DNA of 58,180 nt from an uncultured Bacteroidota bacterium (GTDB lineage Bacteria > Bacteroidota > Bacteroidia > JADZBD01). The DNA is taken from the NCBI GenBank assembly GCA_937924855.1, contig CALEYQ010000053.1, positions 1 to 58,180 on the forward strand. The letters run 5' to 3'. The position numbers and the translations under genes were made by a program. A model generated the notes under the pieces. That model worked only from the letters and a program-made list of their open reading frames with translations. It had not been told where the DNA came from and searched no databases. Of this stretch, positions 35,423 to 45,193 are shown piece after piece. Each line of letters begins with the position of its first letter. Within the stretch, counting starts at the first letter, position 1.

Positions 35423-35444
35423 AAAAACTAAACGCTGATTATCA

Positions 35445-36203
35445 TTAATTATTTATCAAATGGGAATACTGAATTTCCCGGTCTGCATGAACAAAAATCA
35501 AATCTAAGGGATATTCCCCCATTTTATATTCCACTAATCTATCCACATTAAGCCTATATGCCTTATAGCCATTTTCAGTTAATTGCTCCATGATTAATTC
35601 TCTGTTGCGGCCTGATGTTTCTATCTGAATAACCGGTTTATGGGTTGTAATTAATTTTTCAAGCAGGGGAAATATATGAATTTCATAACCTTCCACATCA
35701 CACTTAATAAAATCCAGGCGATCAATTTCAGCAAACAGCTTCTCCGGATTTCTCATTTCAACTTTAAAGGTGTGTTTTACTTCTTTATCTTCAGAAGTCA
35801 GGATTCGGGTTAAACCATGCCGAAAATTTTTATGGGAACCGGGAATGCCCATTTCAATCACTTTTCCATCTTCCGAACCCAGAGCAAATGGAAAAATTTC
35901 AATATTCTGATGCTTACGCGTATTTCTAATCAGCACCCTTCGAAAAAGTGCAACAGGCTCCACGGCATAAACTCTTCCCTTGGCCCCAACCTTCCGCTGA
36001 AAAAGCCGAGAGTAATATCCCAGGTTAGCCCCTATATCAAGCACATAGCCTCCGGTGGGCAGGAGCGATGGCGTAAAGTAATGATGCCAGAATTCAGGCT
36101 TACCCTTGAGGAAACCCATATCAAGAAACCAGAAAAAAAACCGGCTAACCAGGCGTAGGTACAATTCAGGCCCGAGCAAACTGAATAAAAATCGTTTCAT
36201 CAT
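35445..36203 (-). CDS. FkbM-family SAM-dependent methyltransferase
   Basis: 252 residues. The SAM-binding motif is DIGANLGYYSRLFQRKVG followed by RVYAVEPV. DFIKCDVEGYEIHIFPLLE is the family's second motif. FkbM-type enzymes methylate hydroxyl groups, often on sugars or polyketides. Within this glycan cluster the likely target is a sugar hydroxyl, by inference from context. The start at 36203 has two adjacent ATG codons. Ten bases downstream of the SDR gene and 22 upstream of the flippase. Confidence 0.88.
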   Translation of the reverse strand: MMKRFLFSLLGPELYLRLVSRFFFWFLDMGFLKGKPEFWHHYFTPSLLPTGGYVLDIGANLGYYSRLFQRKVGAKGRVYAVEPVALFRRVLIRNTRKHQNIEIFPFALGSEDGKVIEMGIPGSHKNFRHGLTRILTSEDKEVKHTFKVEMRNPEKLFAEIDRLDFIKCDVEGYEIHIFPLLEKLITTHKPVIQIETSGRNRELIMEQLTENGYKAYRLNVDRLVEYKMGEYPLDLIFVHADREIQYSHLINN

Positions 36204-36213
36204 GGCCCTTAAT

Positions 36214-36879
36214 TCAGGAAAAATATTTAAAAATTACCTTTTCAAGATATTTCCGGGGCGAGGGGAAATCCAATGAAACCGGTACGGGTTCGCAAACCGG
36301 GAAATAGGGCTCGCCCACATCCAGAGGCTTCACTCTTGCCTTTTTCCCCGAGGCATGTTCCAACACTTCAAGAATTTCCATCACAGAAAAACCTTTAGTG
36401 CCACAAAGGTTTAGACTAACATTTATGGTTCCTTTAGTTAAAAGCTTTTCCACCCATGATACAACATCATCAACATCCAGAATATACCTCACCGTATTTG
36501 TATAAACCGGAATTTCCCGTTCTTCAAGAATGGCATTATGCAAAAAATTCAAAAGTGTATTCGGGTTTCCTCCCCGTCCTACGAGATTGGGAAGTCGCAA
36601 AACAAGGTAATTATTATACGAGGAAACTACCTCTTCCATCTTTCTTTTATGTAAAACATACGGACTTTTGGAAAGGGCAGGGTCAAAAATGGAAAGGGTT
36701 GAGAAATAAACAAATTTCCCTTCAAAATTGGAATAATCTTTCAACAGGGAAAGTTCACGGGCATAGGCGGCGGGATCTTTTTCAAGCGAATTGCTGACAC
36801 CGGAAGCAAAAATAAGAACCTGATCGACATTTTTGAACCCTTGAAACGCACGTGCAATAAGCCCATTGCCAACAACCAT
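36214..36879 (-). CDS. Extended SDR, NAD-dependent epimerase/dehydratase-like
   Basis: 221 residues. The glycine-rich nucleotide-binding start is VVGNGLIARAF, a variant of GxxGxxG. The catalytic Tyr and Lys are in YVLHKRK after the Ser region FSTLSIF. The enzyme probably oxidises, reduces or epimerises an NDP-sugar for the glycan made here. The protein is short, and the first strand begins at the start codon; in-frame sequence upstream has no stop for 12 codons but also no better start. First gene of its operon, divergent from the glycosyltransferase at 36932. Confidence 0.72.
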   Translation of the reverse strand: MVVGNGLIARAFQGFKNVDQVLIFASGVSNSLEKDPAAYARELSLLKDYSNFEGKFVYFSTLSIFDPALSKSPYVLHKRKMEEVVSSYNNYLVLRLPNLVGRGGNPNTLLNFLHNAILEEREIPVYTNTVRYILDVDDVVSWVEKLLTKGTINVSLNLCGTKGFSVMEILEVLEHASGKKARVKPLDVGEPYFPVCEPVPVSLDFPSPRKYLEKVIFKYFS

Positions 36880-36904
36880 TTTTCTTAATTTGGCACTAAA
36901 ATAA

Positions 36905-36912
36905 TACTTTTG
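36905..36912 (+). promoter_or_regulatory. -7 promoter element of the 36932 glycosyltransferase
   Basis: TACTTTTG at 36905-36912 matches TAnnTTTG and ends 19 bases before the TTG start at 36932. No -33 TTTG at 19-20 bases is present. Confidence 0.4.
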
Positions 36913-36931
36913 AGCCTATTCATGACCTGAT

Positions 36932-37984
36932 TTGAAAGAGCCCATAGTATACACCTACCCCGTAAATATCTCCTTCGTAAGGAACGATCTTGCTTTACTT
37001 AAAAAGCACTTTAGTGTTGTAGATTTTTTTTTCAATCCATCACCCAAATGGACTACCCCATTTTTTCTGCTTTATCAGTTCTTTTTTTTGCTTTTTCATG
37101 CTCCCGGCAAGAAGGCATTTGTTACCCAATTTGCCGGATACCACTCCCTGCTTCCCGGAATGATGGCCCGCTTACTTGGAAAGCCCCATCTTATTATTCC
37201 GGGAGGTACTGATGGAGTCTATTTTCCAGAGATAAATTATGGGAATTACCGGAAGTTTATGCTCAGGAAATTCACCCATTGGTCATACCTCCGGTCAACC
37301 CATCTGGCACCCGTTGCAGACGAGCTAATGGATTGGGATTACTCTTATTATGAAACCCTGATTAAAAAACAAGGAATTTACAACCTATATAAAGGAACCA
37401 AGGCTCCCTTTACAACCCTGTTTTATGGCTATGATCCCCAAAAGTTTTTCTGCGATTCCCCCAAAAAGCCCGGCAGCGTTCTTACGGTTTCCCAAATGGG
37501 TCCACAAAATTTTTTCCGGAAGGGAATAGATTTACTGTTAGATCTGGCTCGTGAAAATCCTGATTGTACATTTACGCTGGTAGGTGACCAGCCCGGAATG
37601 AAATATCCGAGCCCACCCCCAAATTTCAGGATTCTGCCTTTCATACCCTATGACGAACTTCAGAAAATTTACAGAGAAAGTGAATTCTACTATCAGGTTT
37701 CCATTTGTGAAGGGTTTCCAAGTGCAGTTTGCGAAGCTATGCTGTGTGAGTGCATTCCCATTGTTTCTGATGTTGGAGCTATGCCTCTAATTGTTGGAGA
37801 CACCGGTTTTATTTTAGAAAAAAGAGAGTCGGATAAACTAAAGGAAATTTTCAGGGAAGCCTTAAATACCAACAGACCTGAGTTAGGTAAAAAGGCACGA
37901 AAAAGAATTATGGAGAATTTTCCTCCTGAAACGAGGAACAAACTTGTGGAATTAATTAAAAACCTGATTAAAGCCGGGGCTTAA
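36932..37984 (+). CDS. GT-B glycosyltransferase (GT4-like)
   Basis: 350 residues. The C-terminal half has the GT4 donor-binding pattern SICEGFPSAVCEAMLCECIPIVSDVGAMPLIVGDTG, with the E-x7-E-like acidic positions. No signal peptide. The start is TTG at 36932; an upstream ATG (36922) is followed at once by TGA. It is the only plus-strand gene of the glycan cluster, between two minus-strand operons, and overlaps the convergent TylF-like gene by 17 bases. The sugar is unknown. Confidence 0.78.
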   Translation: MKEPIVYTYPVNISFVRNDLALLKKHFSVVDFFFNPSPKWTTPFFLLYQFFFLLFHAPGKKAFVTQFAGYHSLLPGMMARLLGKPHLIIPGGTDGVYFPEINYGNYRKFMLRKFTHWSYLRSTHLAPVADELMDWDYSYYETLIKKQGIYNLYKGTKAPFTTLFYGYDPQKFFCDSPKKPGSVLTVSQMGPQNFFRKGIDLLLDLARENPDCTFTLVGDQPGMKYPSPPPNFRILPFIPYDELQKIYRESEFYYQVSICEGFPSAVCEAMLCECIPIVSDVGAMPLIVGDTGFILEKRESDKLKEIFREALNTNRPELGKKARKRIMENFPPETRNKLVELIKNLIKAGA

Positions 37985-38738
37985 TGGCGGAACGAACCGT
38001 GTAATTCACCCGGTGAAGTAATGGTTTGTTTCCTTTTTCCAGAAAGTATTTATCAACGGCTTCTCTGGCTCCCTTCCAATGCCCGTAGTCATCCAAAATT
38101 AAAACACCTTCCGGCTCCAGCAGTGGGTACAAATACTTCATTTCATGATACGTTGACTCGAACCAGTCGGTATCAAGTCTGAGCAGGGCAATGGATGAAG
38201 GAATTTGGTGAGGAATGGTGTCTTCCACTTTTCCTTTAACTAAGACAATATTCTCTTCCGGATAACCGGTTTTGGCAAGATTTTCCTTTACCTCTTCCAA
38301 CGGGCTATAGCACCAAACATTTTTGGAATCGTTTTTTTCCTGCTCAGAAAGCAATTTCCCTGCTTTATCCCCTCTAAAATCAACATCCTTTTCGGTAGGC
38401 TCTGACATCCCCTCAAAGGTGTCGTACAAATACAATTTCCTGTCGGATTTTCCCAAGGATTGCAAAGCCATTGCCATAACCATTGCACTTCCTCCTTTCC
38501 AAACCCCACATTCAACAAAATCACCCTTAATATTGTTACGAATTACATATTCGACCGAAGAAATCAGGGAAAAAACCGCCTCCGGAGAAGTATAGGTCTT
38601 TCCCTTCACCTGGTTATAAATGCTGTCAAATTCAGGACTCTTAAAATCTACCGGAATTCCATCGGAGGAAACAAGGCCTGACTTCTTTTGGATCTGGTAA
38701 CCGAATCCTATAAGCAATTTATTAATAATGCTTTTCAT
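37968..38738 (-). CDS. TylF/MycF-family O-methyltransferase
   Basis: 256 residues. The family signature GDFVECGVWKGGSAMVMAMAL followed by YLYDTFEGMSEPTEKDVDF, and LRLDTDWFESTYHEM and GVLILDDYGHW further on, are typical of macrocin-type O-methyltransferases that act on sugars. The Asp residues in LRLDTDW and ILDDYGHW fit the metal site. In this cluster the target is probably a sugar hydroxyl. Starts within the stop of the preceding methyltransferase (ATGA overlap). Confidence 0.88.
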   Translation of the reverse strand: MKSIINKLLIGFGYQIQKKSGLVSSDGIPVDFKSPEFDSIYNQVKGKTYTSPEAVFSLISSVEYVIRNNIKGDFVECGVWKGGSAMVMAMALQSLGKSDRKLYLYDTFEGMSEPTEKDVDFRGDKAGKLLSEQEKNDSKNVWCYSPLEEVKENLAKTGYPEENIVLVKGKVEDTIPHQIPSSIALLRLDTDWFESTYHEMKYLYPLLEPEGVLILDDYGHWKGAREAVDKYFLEKGNKPLLHRVNYTVRSAIKPRL

Positions 38739-39556
38739 GAATTCAGGGCTTGACCGGAAATGGAAATTGAGAATTTCTTATTGGGAACGGAGGGAAAATC
38801 CCTATTATGAATTTTGTGATTTCCCGGCAGATACACTGCACAAAGTGTATTGGTAACATGTAAAATATTCCCTCTTTTTTTGGCCGGTGCGCCGGCCAGA
38901 ATTCCAGCCAGAACATTCCAGTCAATATGCTCATATTGAATGGCATAATCGTGCCAAACAATTATGGAATTTTCATCCTTTAGCAATTCAAAAACTTTTG
39001 CCGTATCAGATTTAACTGCATCAAAGCGGTGGTCGCCGTCAACGAAAATCAAATCAAATTTTTTATCAAGGCTTGAGAAATCAAAGGTCATGGAATTGGC
39101 CTCAATGTGCTTGACGTTGGGCAGATTTTTGGAAAAAAACCGCTGGACACGGGTATATTTTTCATCATACCCGATGGCCTTCATTTCCTCATCGCTTAAG
39201 CTCACCGAATAACATGAACGGCAAACCTCGGCCATATTTGAAATACTCTCTCCACGCCAGGTTCCGATTTCCAAAAAATCACAATCGGGTATTCGCCCGG
39301 CCAATGCTTTTAAAAGGGCAATATCTATGGGCAAACTGGTGCCGTACAAATGAGTAAAATTCTTAATCTCCACATTAAACTGCGGAATAAGATCAAGCAA
39401 GTCGATTTCAGGAAGTCCGTTTGAAAACCCGTAATTCTTTATTACAAAATCCTTACGATCAGCGGCAGAAACTCCATGGTAAAGGGCTTTTAGCAAAATC
39501 TGAGGCCGTGAGAAAAGGTATTTAAAAAAAGGAACAATTAATTTATTTCTTTGCAT
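38735..39556 (-). CDS. Class I SAM-dependent methyltransferase (Methyltransf_24-like)
   Basis: 273 residues. The SAM motif is FLEIGTWRGESISNMAE, followed by DLIFVDGDHRFDAVKSDTAKVFELL and IIVWHDYAIQYE, as in Methyltransf_24 enzymes that methylate sugars or small molecules. Sits between the GT4 gene (1 base) and the TylF-like gene (ATGA overlap). It is the third methyltransferase family in the cluster. Confidence 0.8.
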   Translation of the reverse strand: MQRNKLIVPFFKYLFSRPQILLKALYHGVSAADRKDFVIKNYGFSNGLPEIDLLDLIPQFNVEIKNFTHLYGTSLPIDIALLKALAGRIPDCDFLEIGTWRGESISNMAEVCRSCYSVSLSDEEMKAIGYDEKYTRVQRFFSKNLPNVKHIEANSMTFDFSSLDKKFDLIFVDGDHRFDAVKSDTAKVFELLKDENSIIVWHDYAIQYEHIDWNVLAGILAGAPAKKRGNILHVTNTLCAVYLPGNHKIHNRDFPSVPNKKFSISISGQALNS

Positions 39557-39557
39557 C

Positions 39558-40862
39558 TTACCCGGAATACGTTAAATGGTTAAGCAAAGATGCAAACTTT
39601 TCTGCGCCCTTTTGCCTTGAATAATTCATAATTTCTTTACCCTTTACTTGAAAATTACCCGACCTAAACTCACGGAACAAAGCCAGGATTCCTTCCTTCA
39701 TTTTATCCTTTTCATGAAAACCGAATACCATTCCGGCTTCACAATCCTGAATTATCCTGGCAGAATCGCCCTTGGGATGCCCGATACAAAATATAGGACG
39801 GCCTGCAGCCAGGTACTCAAACAGTTTTCCGGGAATTATACCCAAAGTATTGGGAGTATCGTTTAGTGGTAAAAGCAGGATCGGAGATCTCATCAAAAAA
39901 GTAATTATTTCTCCATGTGGCATATAAGGGACTTTTTCCAGATACTTTTCCAGGCCTGCTTTTCGCGCACTTTCCAGGGCTGAAAAATCCGTTTTGCCAA
40001 TCAGTCGCACTTTTAAAAATTGTGCGATTTCAGGCTCCTCCATCAAAGCCTCTTTAAGGGCAAGCCAAAAATTATGAGGATTGCGATCCTGGTTTAACGC
40101 TCCTATGTGATGAAAAGCAAATTCCCTTATTACTTCGGGCTTTTCAATATCAAAATCAGCCTCGTCAAATCCGTTTGTAATAACCTCAACCTCCCTGGCT
40201 CCCAATTCCAGAAAATCATTAGCCCAGCTGGGACTTACAGTTACTAACTTGTCGCAATTTTTTATGACCGCTCTTTCCATCCTCTTGTGCTTTGCGTCGG
40301 CCTGCTGGGAAAGCATGAGCTGATCATAGAAATCTATTTTGGTCCATGGGTCACGGAAGTCTGCTATCCAGGGAAGTTTGAATTTTTTTTTCAGCCGGAG
40401 GGCAATGCAATGCATGGTGTGTGGAGGGCCGGTAGAAATTATGGCATCAACCCGGTTATTCTTTAACCACCCGGCCAAATAATTTACAGAAGGGCGAATC
40501 CAGAATTTCCGTGCATCGGGAATAAACAAGTTTCCACGAATCCATATTGCCAACCGTTGAACCAGTCCCGGTTTTTTATCCTCAGAAATAAATCCGGCAG
40601 CCACCTTTTCTCCTTTCTTCCCCCCAATTAATTTTTTATAAAATCCGTAAGGTTCCCAGGGTTTGGTTTTTAAAACCGTTATGCCCTGGGGTACATCTTT
40701 GTTCAGGGTAGGATCCAGGGCGGGATATTCCCCATCTTCGCTGGTATAAATTACCGGGTCCCAACCATATTGCCTTAGATATTTTGAAAACTTAAGCCAG
40801 CGCTGCACACCGGCACCTCCGGCAGGAGGCCAGTAATAGGTCAGAATCAGAACCCGTTTCAT
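39558..40862 (-). CDS. GT4-like glycosyltransferase
   Basis: 434 residues. The N-terminal half begins with KRVLILTYYWPPAGGAGVQRWLKF, the flexible acceptor-side domain of Bacteroidota GT4 enzymes. The C-terminal half has PILLLPLNDTPNTLGIIPGKLFEYLAAGRPIFCIGH. I chose the ATG at 40862, the start of the conserved MKRVLIL; its ATGA overlaps the stop of the YfhO gene. The sugar is unknown. Confidence 0.85.
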   Translation of the reverse strand: MKRVLILTYYWPPAGGAGVQRWLKFSKYLRQYGWDPVIYTSEDGEYPALDPTLNKDVPQGITVLKTKPWEPYGFYKKLIGGKKGEKVAAGFISEDKKPGLVQRLAIWIRGNLFIPDARKFWIRPSVNYLAGWLKNNRVDAIISTGPPHTMHCIALRLKKKFKLPWIADFRDPWTKIDFYDQLMLSQQADAKHKRMERAVIKNCDKLVTVSPSWANDFLELGAREVEVITNGFDEADFDIEKPEVIREFAFHHIGALNQDRNPHNFWLALKEALMEEPEIAQFLKVRLIGKTDFSALESARKAGLEKYLEKVPYMPHGEIITFLMRSPILLLPLNDTPNTLGIIPGKLFEYLAAGRPIFCIGHPKGDSARIIQDCEAGMVFGFHEKDKMKEGILALFREFRSGNFQVKGKEIMNYSRQKGAEKFASLLNHLTYSG

Positions 40863-43387
40863 GCTTCGGTTTTCCGCTTTCTCCATTCAAAAAACCCGAA
40901 AGTTCCAAAAAGTAAGAGAGCCAGGATCGAAGATATCATAGAAATTTTCTCGCCGGTGTAGTAGGCCGAGGGTTCAAACCTGAACTCCACCTCATGATTT
41001 CCGGCAGGAATATTCAGCGCTCTCAAAACATAGTTAGCTCGTCCGTGAGGCACCGCCTTTCCGTCGATATATGCATTCCATCCTGATGGGTAATAAATCT
41101 CAGAAAACACAGCTAATTGATCCGCAGAAGCTGTTGTTTTATACTTCATCACCATGGGATGATAAGACTCCAACACTATACCTGCGGTGGAATCAGGAGT
41201 TCCTGGCTCTTTAAGGCTCTCTTTGAACTTTTGATCAATCACAGCTGTTTTGGCCGGATTAAACCCACTGAGAGATACTATTTCCGAATCGGCAGAAGCT
41301 ACCCATTTTACTTCGTTCACAAACCAGGCTGGACCCAGGGCCCCCGGATTTTTCATGGCACTTACCCCTCCCTGCTCTTCCGGGCCGCGGGTAATGAAAT
41401 ACCGGGTATTCAACATATTAAATGCTGCCATATTTCCCCGGTTCAAATGGAAATCAATTAACTCCTGATACCTTTTCAACTTGGCGCCGTGATAACCTGA
41501 AAGGGATTTATGAAAATAACAGGTAGCGGCATCCTGATCAAGGCGGGCAAACTGGTTGTAAACCCGGAAATAATCTTTGTCTTCTAAAATTACCTGATCC
41601 GCAAAGTGAGGACGGTAATAGGGAGGACCCGCAAAGGGGTTTTCCATTTCTTTCTTTTTCACAAAATTGTCAGAAGAAAGATAGCGTAGATCTACGAGAG
41701 CAAGATCAACAAGTACCAGGGCGGCAAGTGAAATTCCCAAAATTTTTGCATTAATTTTCCCCTTATAAAAGAAAAAAATCAACCCTCCGGCAACCAGAAT
41801 AAAAAGAGTGCTTCTCAGCGCGTCGGCACTCACAATAGATTCTCTTACTTCCTCTACCGAAGGCCATACTTGTTCCAGGTAACTGCGAACCTGTTGTTCC
41901 GTAACATCGGAATTACTCCTCAGATATTCCTGGGTTAATCTTTCCATTTCATCGGGACCGGAAAAAGAAGTGAACATTCCAGGACTCAGCCAGCAAAGAA
42001 GGGTTAAACCGGCCGTGAATCCGAACACGCCAAAAAATACCTTCAGGTTGGTAAAGCTATACTTCCCGAATGTTTCATTAAGAAATCCGGGGTTTTTAAT
42101 GATTCTATCCAAACCTAAAACACCCAGTAGAGGGAAAATAAGTTCAGGAATAACTAAAATGCTGGAAACGGAGCGAAACTTATTATACCCAGGAAAGCTT
42201 TCAAGAAAAAGATCCGTTAATCCTGAAAAATTTCGACCCCAGCTTAACATTATGGTTAGAATTGCCCCTCCCAGAAGAGCCCATTTAAGAGGGCCTTTTA
42301 CAAAAAAGGCTCCCAACAGAAAGAGAAAAACAATGATAGATCCGGCATAAACAGGGCCTGAAGTAAAGGGCATATCCCCGAAATAAGAATTCATGCTCCC
42401 GGCGGCTTCCCGGATCTGAGGATCAGCAATGGTTTTATTCAAAAGCTTGCCATGCTCGGATTTTATCTGTCCGGAACTTCCACCCTTAAAATTAGGAACC
42501 AGAAGAGTCATGGTTTCACCTACTCCATAGCTCCAGGCCAGGGCATAATCGGAATCTAATCCATCGGATACATCTTCCAGTTTTTTCATATCCGGACCAA
42601 TGGTAAGATCAGACTTACCGCGGATGGTGTACTTACTGTAATCATAAGTAGCCATCAGAAGTCCGGCATTTAAACCTACCGCAAGAATAGAAACTGCCAG
42701 AATAACACCTGAGGCTTTAAAAAACAGCGGCAACCACTTTTCCCGCAAGGCATAAATAAAATACATTAATCCAAGAAGACCCAGCAACATAAAAAGGTAA
42801 TAGGTCATCTGAAGGTGATTGGCTTTTATTTCAAGCCCAAGAAACAACAGGGTGAGTGCGGCGCCCGCGAGTAATTTCCCTCTATAGGTAAGAATAATCC
42901 CGGCCAGAACGGGAGCCATATAGGCAATGGCATGGGCCTTGGAATTGTGACCGGCCTCGAGAATAATAAAAAAGTACGATGAAAAGGCAAAGCCCAGGGA
43001 GCCCATGATTGCCAGCCAGAAATTTACCTTAAGCACCAGCATCAAAATGTAAAACCCAACCATGTACAGGAATACATTATAAATGGGATGGGGAAACAAA
43101 GCAGAAAAAATTTTGTCTACATAAACCATCAGATTTGATGGATATTCAGTATGAATCTGAAAAGTGGGCATTCCACAAAACAGGGAATTGGTCCAAAGAA
43201 TCTTCTCTCCCTTTTTTTGATAGTCGACAATTTCTTTGGAAACGCCCAAATAATTTACAACATCACCCTGTGCAATTCTTTTGCTTCCAAGTGCCACATC
43301 CTTGAAATAAATGAAAGTCAGCAAATAAAAGAAGGCAAGCACTCCGATGTGAGGCAATGCCTTTTTAAAAAGGGATTGAAAGTTCAT
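40859..43387 (-). CDS. YfhO-family membrane protein
   Basis: 842 residues. Around 13 membrane helices, a large extracytoplasmic C-terminal part with YFRVYNQFARLDQDAATCYFHKSLSGYHGAKLKRYQELIDF and AVFSEIYYPSGWNAYIDGK, typical of YfhO proteins. In Gram-positive bacteria YfhO-like proteins glycosylate lipoteichoic acid as GT-C enzymes; here it probably adds a sugar to a surface glycan, by inference. First gene of the operon YfhO-GT4-methyltransferase-methyltransferase. Confidence 0.88.
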   Translation of the reverse strand: MNFQSLFKKALPHIGVLAFFYLLTFIYFKDVALGSKRIAQGDVVNYLGVSKEIVDYQKKGEKILWTNSLFCGMPTFQIHTEYPSNLMVYVDKIFSALFPHPIYNVFLYMVGFYILMLVLKVNFWLAIMGSLGFAFSSYFFIILEAGHNSKAHAIAYMAPVLAGIILTYRGKLLAGAALTLLFLGLEIKANHLQMTYYLFMLLGLLGLMYFIYALREKWLPLFFKASGVILAVSILAVGLNAGLLMATYDYSKYTIRGKSDLTIGPDMKKLEDVSDGLDSDYALAWSYGVGETMTLLVPNFKGGSSGQIKSEHGKLLNKTIADPQIREAAGSMNSYFGDMPFTSGPVYAGSIIVFLFLLGAFFVKGPLKWALLGGAILTIMLSWGRNFSGLTDLFLESFPGYNKFRSVSSILVIPELIFPLLGVLGLDRIIKNPGFLNETFGKYSFTNLKVFFGVFGFTAGLTLLCWLSPGMFTSFSGPDEMERLTQEYLRSNSDVTEQQVRSYLEQVWPSVEEVRESIVSADALRSTLFILVAGGLIFFFYKGKINAKILGISLAALVLVDLALVDLRYLSSDNFVKKKEMENPFAGPPYYRPHFADQVILEDKDYFRVYNQFARLDQDAATCYFHKSLSGYHGAKLKRYQELIDFHLNRGNMAAFNMLNTRYFITRGPEEQGGVSAMKNPGALGPAWFVNEVKWVASADSEIVSLSGFNPAKTAVIDQKFKESLKEPGTPDSTAGIVLESYHPMVMKYKTTASADQLAVFSEIYYPSGWNAYIDGKAVPHGRANYVLRALNIPAGNHEVEFRFEPSAYYTGEKISMISSILALLLFGTFGFFEWRKRKTEA

Positions 43388-43512
43388 AGGGTGGTTTTTC
43401 CGTTTTGTGGCCTAAAATTAGGAAATTTAAAGGGGTGATTTACAGAATAATTACGTCCGGTTTCCCAATATGGAATTTTTGTATTAATTTCATTTCTGAA
43501 ATATCACAAACC

Positions 43513-45192
43513 ATGAATTTTCGTTCTTTATTCTGGGCATTTTTTATTGTCCTTTCAACCACACCTGGAAAAGCCCAAACCTGGGCCTGGTCGGTCAAGG
43601 CCGGGGGTATAAAATCAGACAAAGCCAGCCATGTCAGGACTGATGCATCCGGCAATATATACGTGTGTGGTTATTATAATGGATATGCCACCTTTGGATC
43701 AATTGCTGTTCAGAGTAACTACCCCACCGACAAGCATATTTTTGTTGCAAAATACAATGCCTCCGGCAATATACAATGGGTAGCTACTGGCGGTGGAATG
43801 TTCGACGACCGCGCCCTGGGCATGGATGTTGACAAAGCCGGAAATATTTACATTACCGGGACTTTCTGGGACCAGATTCAATTCGGACCTTTTAATGTTA
43901 CCGATTTATCGGGAAATACGTGCTGCGACCAGACTTTTATTGCAAAGCTTAGTCCAAACGGAAACTGGATTTGGGCTAAATGGGCCGGTGGCGATTGGGA
44001 TGATCACGGGCAGGACCTGGCCGTGGATGATTTTGCCAATGTTTATTTCACCGGATTTTATTCAAGAGCTATGAGGTTTGGAACCATTATGCTTCCTTCT
44101 CCTCCCTTGGGAGACACCTTATTGTATGTTGCCAAAATGGATTCCGCCGGAAATTTCCTTTGGGCAAGGCATTTTGGGGGCGGAGATGGAGAGCGGGACA
44201 ATGCCATTACCGTTGATCAGAATCAGAATGTATATGTGGCCGGAGGATTCAGGGGTACCCGGACATTTGGCACCGTGCAAATGACTTCCGTGGATCCCCC
44301 CGACCGCGACATCTTTGTTGTGAAATATGATGGTCAGGGAAATTTCCAGTGGGCCCGGCAGGCAGGGGGCGATAAGGACGACAGGGCCAATGGCATTGCC
44401 AGCGACAACCTGGGAAACATTTATCTCACGGGGGAGTTTAAAGACTCTGCTTACTTTGGAACTATTTTATTAGATAATTACAACAAGCGCGACATTTTTG
44501 TAGCCCGGATGGATGTTGCAGGCAACTGGATTTGGGCAGCAAAAGCCGGGGGAAGCTCAGGCGATGAAAGGGGTAATTCCATTTACGCAGACAGGAGTGG
44601 GAGGATTTATGTAACCGGCTCGTATGGGCATAATGCATTTTTTGGAAGTTCTGTTTTTCCTACCGGAACCGACTCTCTGAATATTTTTGCCGCAAGAATT
44701 TCACCGGGCGGAAACTGGCTTTGGGTGGCTACTGCCGGGGGATCTACCTCTTCAGAAAGAGGAACTGATATTTATCCCGGACAAGGACCGGATGTATATG
44801 TAACAGGGCATTTTCAACAATCTACCAAATTCGGCAGCAACCCTACCCTTATTTCAGATGGAAAGGCTGATATTTTCCTGGCAAAACTTTTAGATCCTCT
44901 TCTTGGAACGGAAGACGAATTTCCTTCTTTTGAGGCAAACCTCTACCCCAATCCCTTTATTAATCCCCTTTACCTTTCTCTAAACTTGTCTAAATCCGAA
45001 ACCCTGCAAATTGAAGTACTGGATGTATCCGGAAGAAATTTGGGAGAAATACACCGGGGAAAATTCGATGCCGGAAATCACTTAATTCCCTTACAAACCG
45101 AAAACCTGGGCTTAAGTCCGGGAATTTATTTCGTAAGAATAAGTGTTGGAACCAAAACCACGTTGGTCAAATTGATTAAAGCCGGGAATTAA
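43513..45192 (+). CDS. SBBP-repeat beta-propeller protein with T9SS type-A sorting signal
   Basis: 559 residues. Start set at ATG 43513, which opens a signal peptide (MNFRSLFWAFFIVLSTTPGKAQ). The body has repeating SBBP units of the form N-x-Y-[IV]-[TC]-G-x-[FY] (NIYVCGYY, NIYITGTFWD, NVYFTGFYS, NVYVAGGFRG, NIYLTGEFKD, RIYVTGSYG, DVYVTGHFQ), a beta-propeller. The last about 75 residues (LYPNPFINPLYLSLNLSKSE ... GRNLGEIHRG ... GIYFVRISVG) are a type-A T9SS sorting domain. The protein is secreted and probably surface-attached. Confidence 0.9.
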   Translation: MNFRSLFWAFFIVLSTTPGKAQTWAWSVKAGGIKSDKASHVRTDASGNIYVCGYYNGYATFGSIAVQSNYPTDKHIFVAKYNASGNIQWVATGGGMFDDRALGMDVDKAGNIYITGTFWDQIQFGPFNVTDLSGNTCCDQTFIAKLSPNGNWIWAKWAGGDWDDHGQDLAVDDFANVYFTGFYSRAMRFGTIMLPSPPLGDTLLYVAKMDSAGNFLWARHFGGGDGERDNAITVDQNQNVYVAGGFRGTRTFGTVQMTSVDPPDRDIFVVKYDGQGNFQWARQAGGDKDDRANGIASDNLGNIYLTGEFKDSAYFGTILLDNYNKRDIFVARMDVAGNWIWAAKAGGSSGDERGNSIYADRSGRIYVTGSYGHNAFFGSSVFPTGTDSLNIFAARISPGGNWLWVATAGGSTSSERGTDIYPGQGPDVYVTGHFQQSTKFGSNPTLISDGKADIFLAKLLDPLLGTEDEFPSFEANLYPNPFINPLYLSLNLSKSETLQIEVLDVSGRNLGEIHRGKFDAGNHLIPLQTENLGLSPGIYFVRISVGTKTTLVKLIKAGN

Positions 45193-45193
45193 C

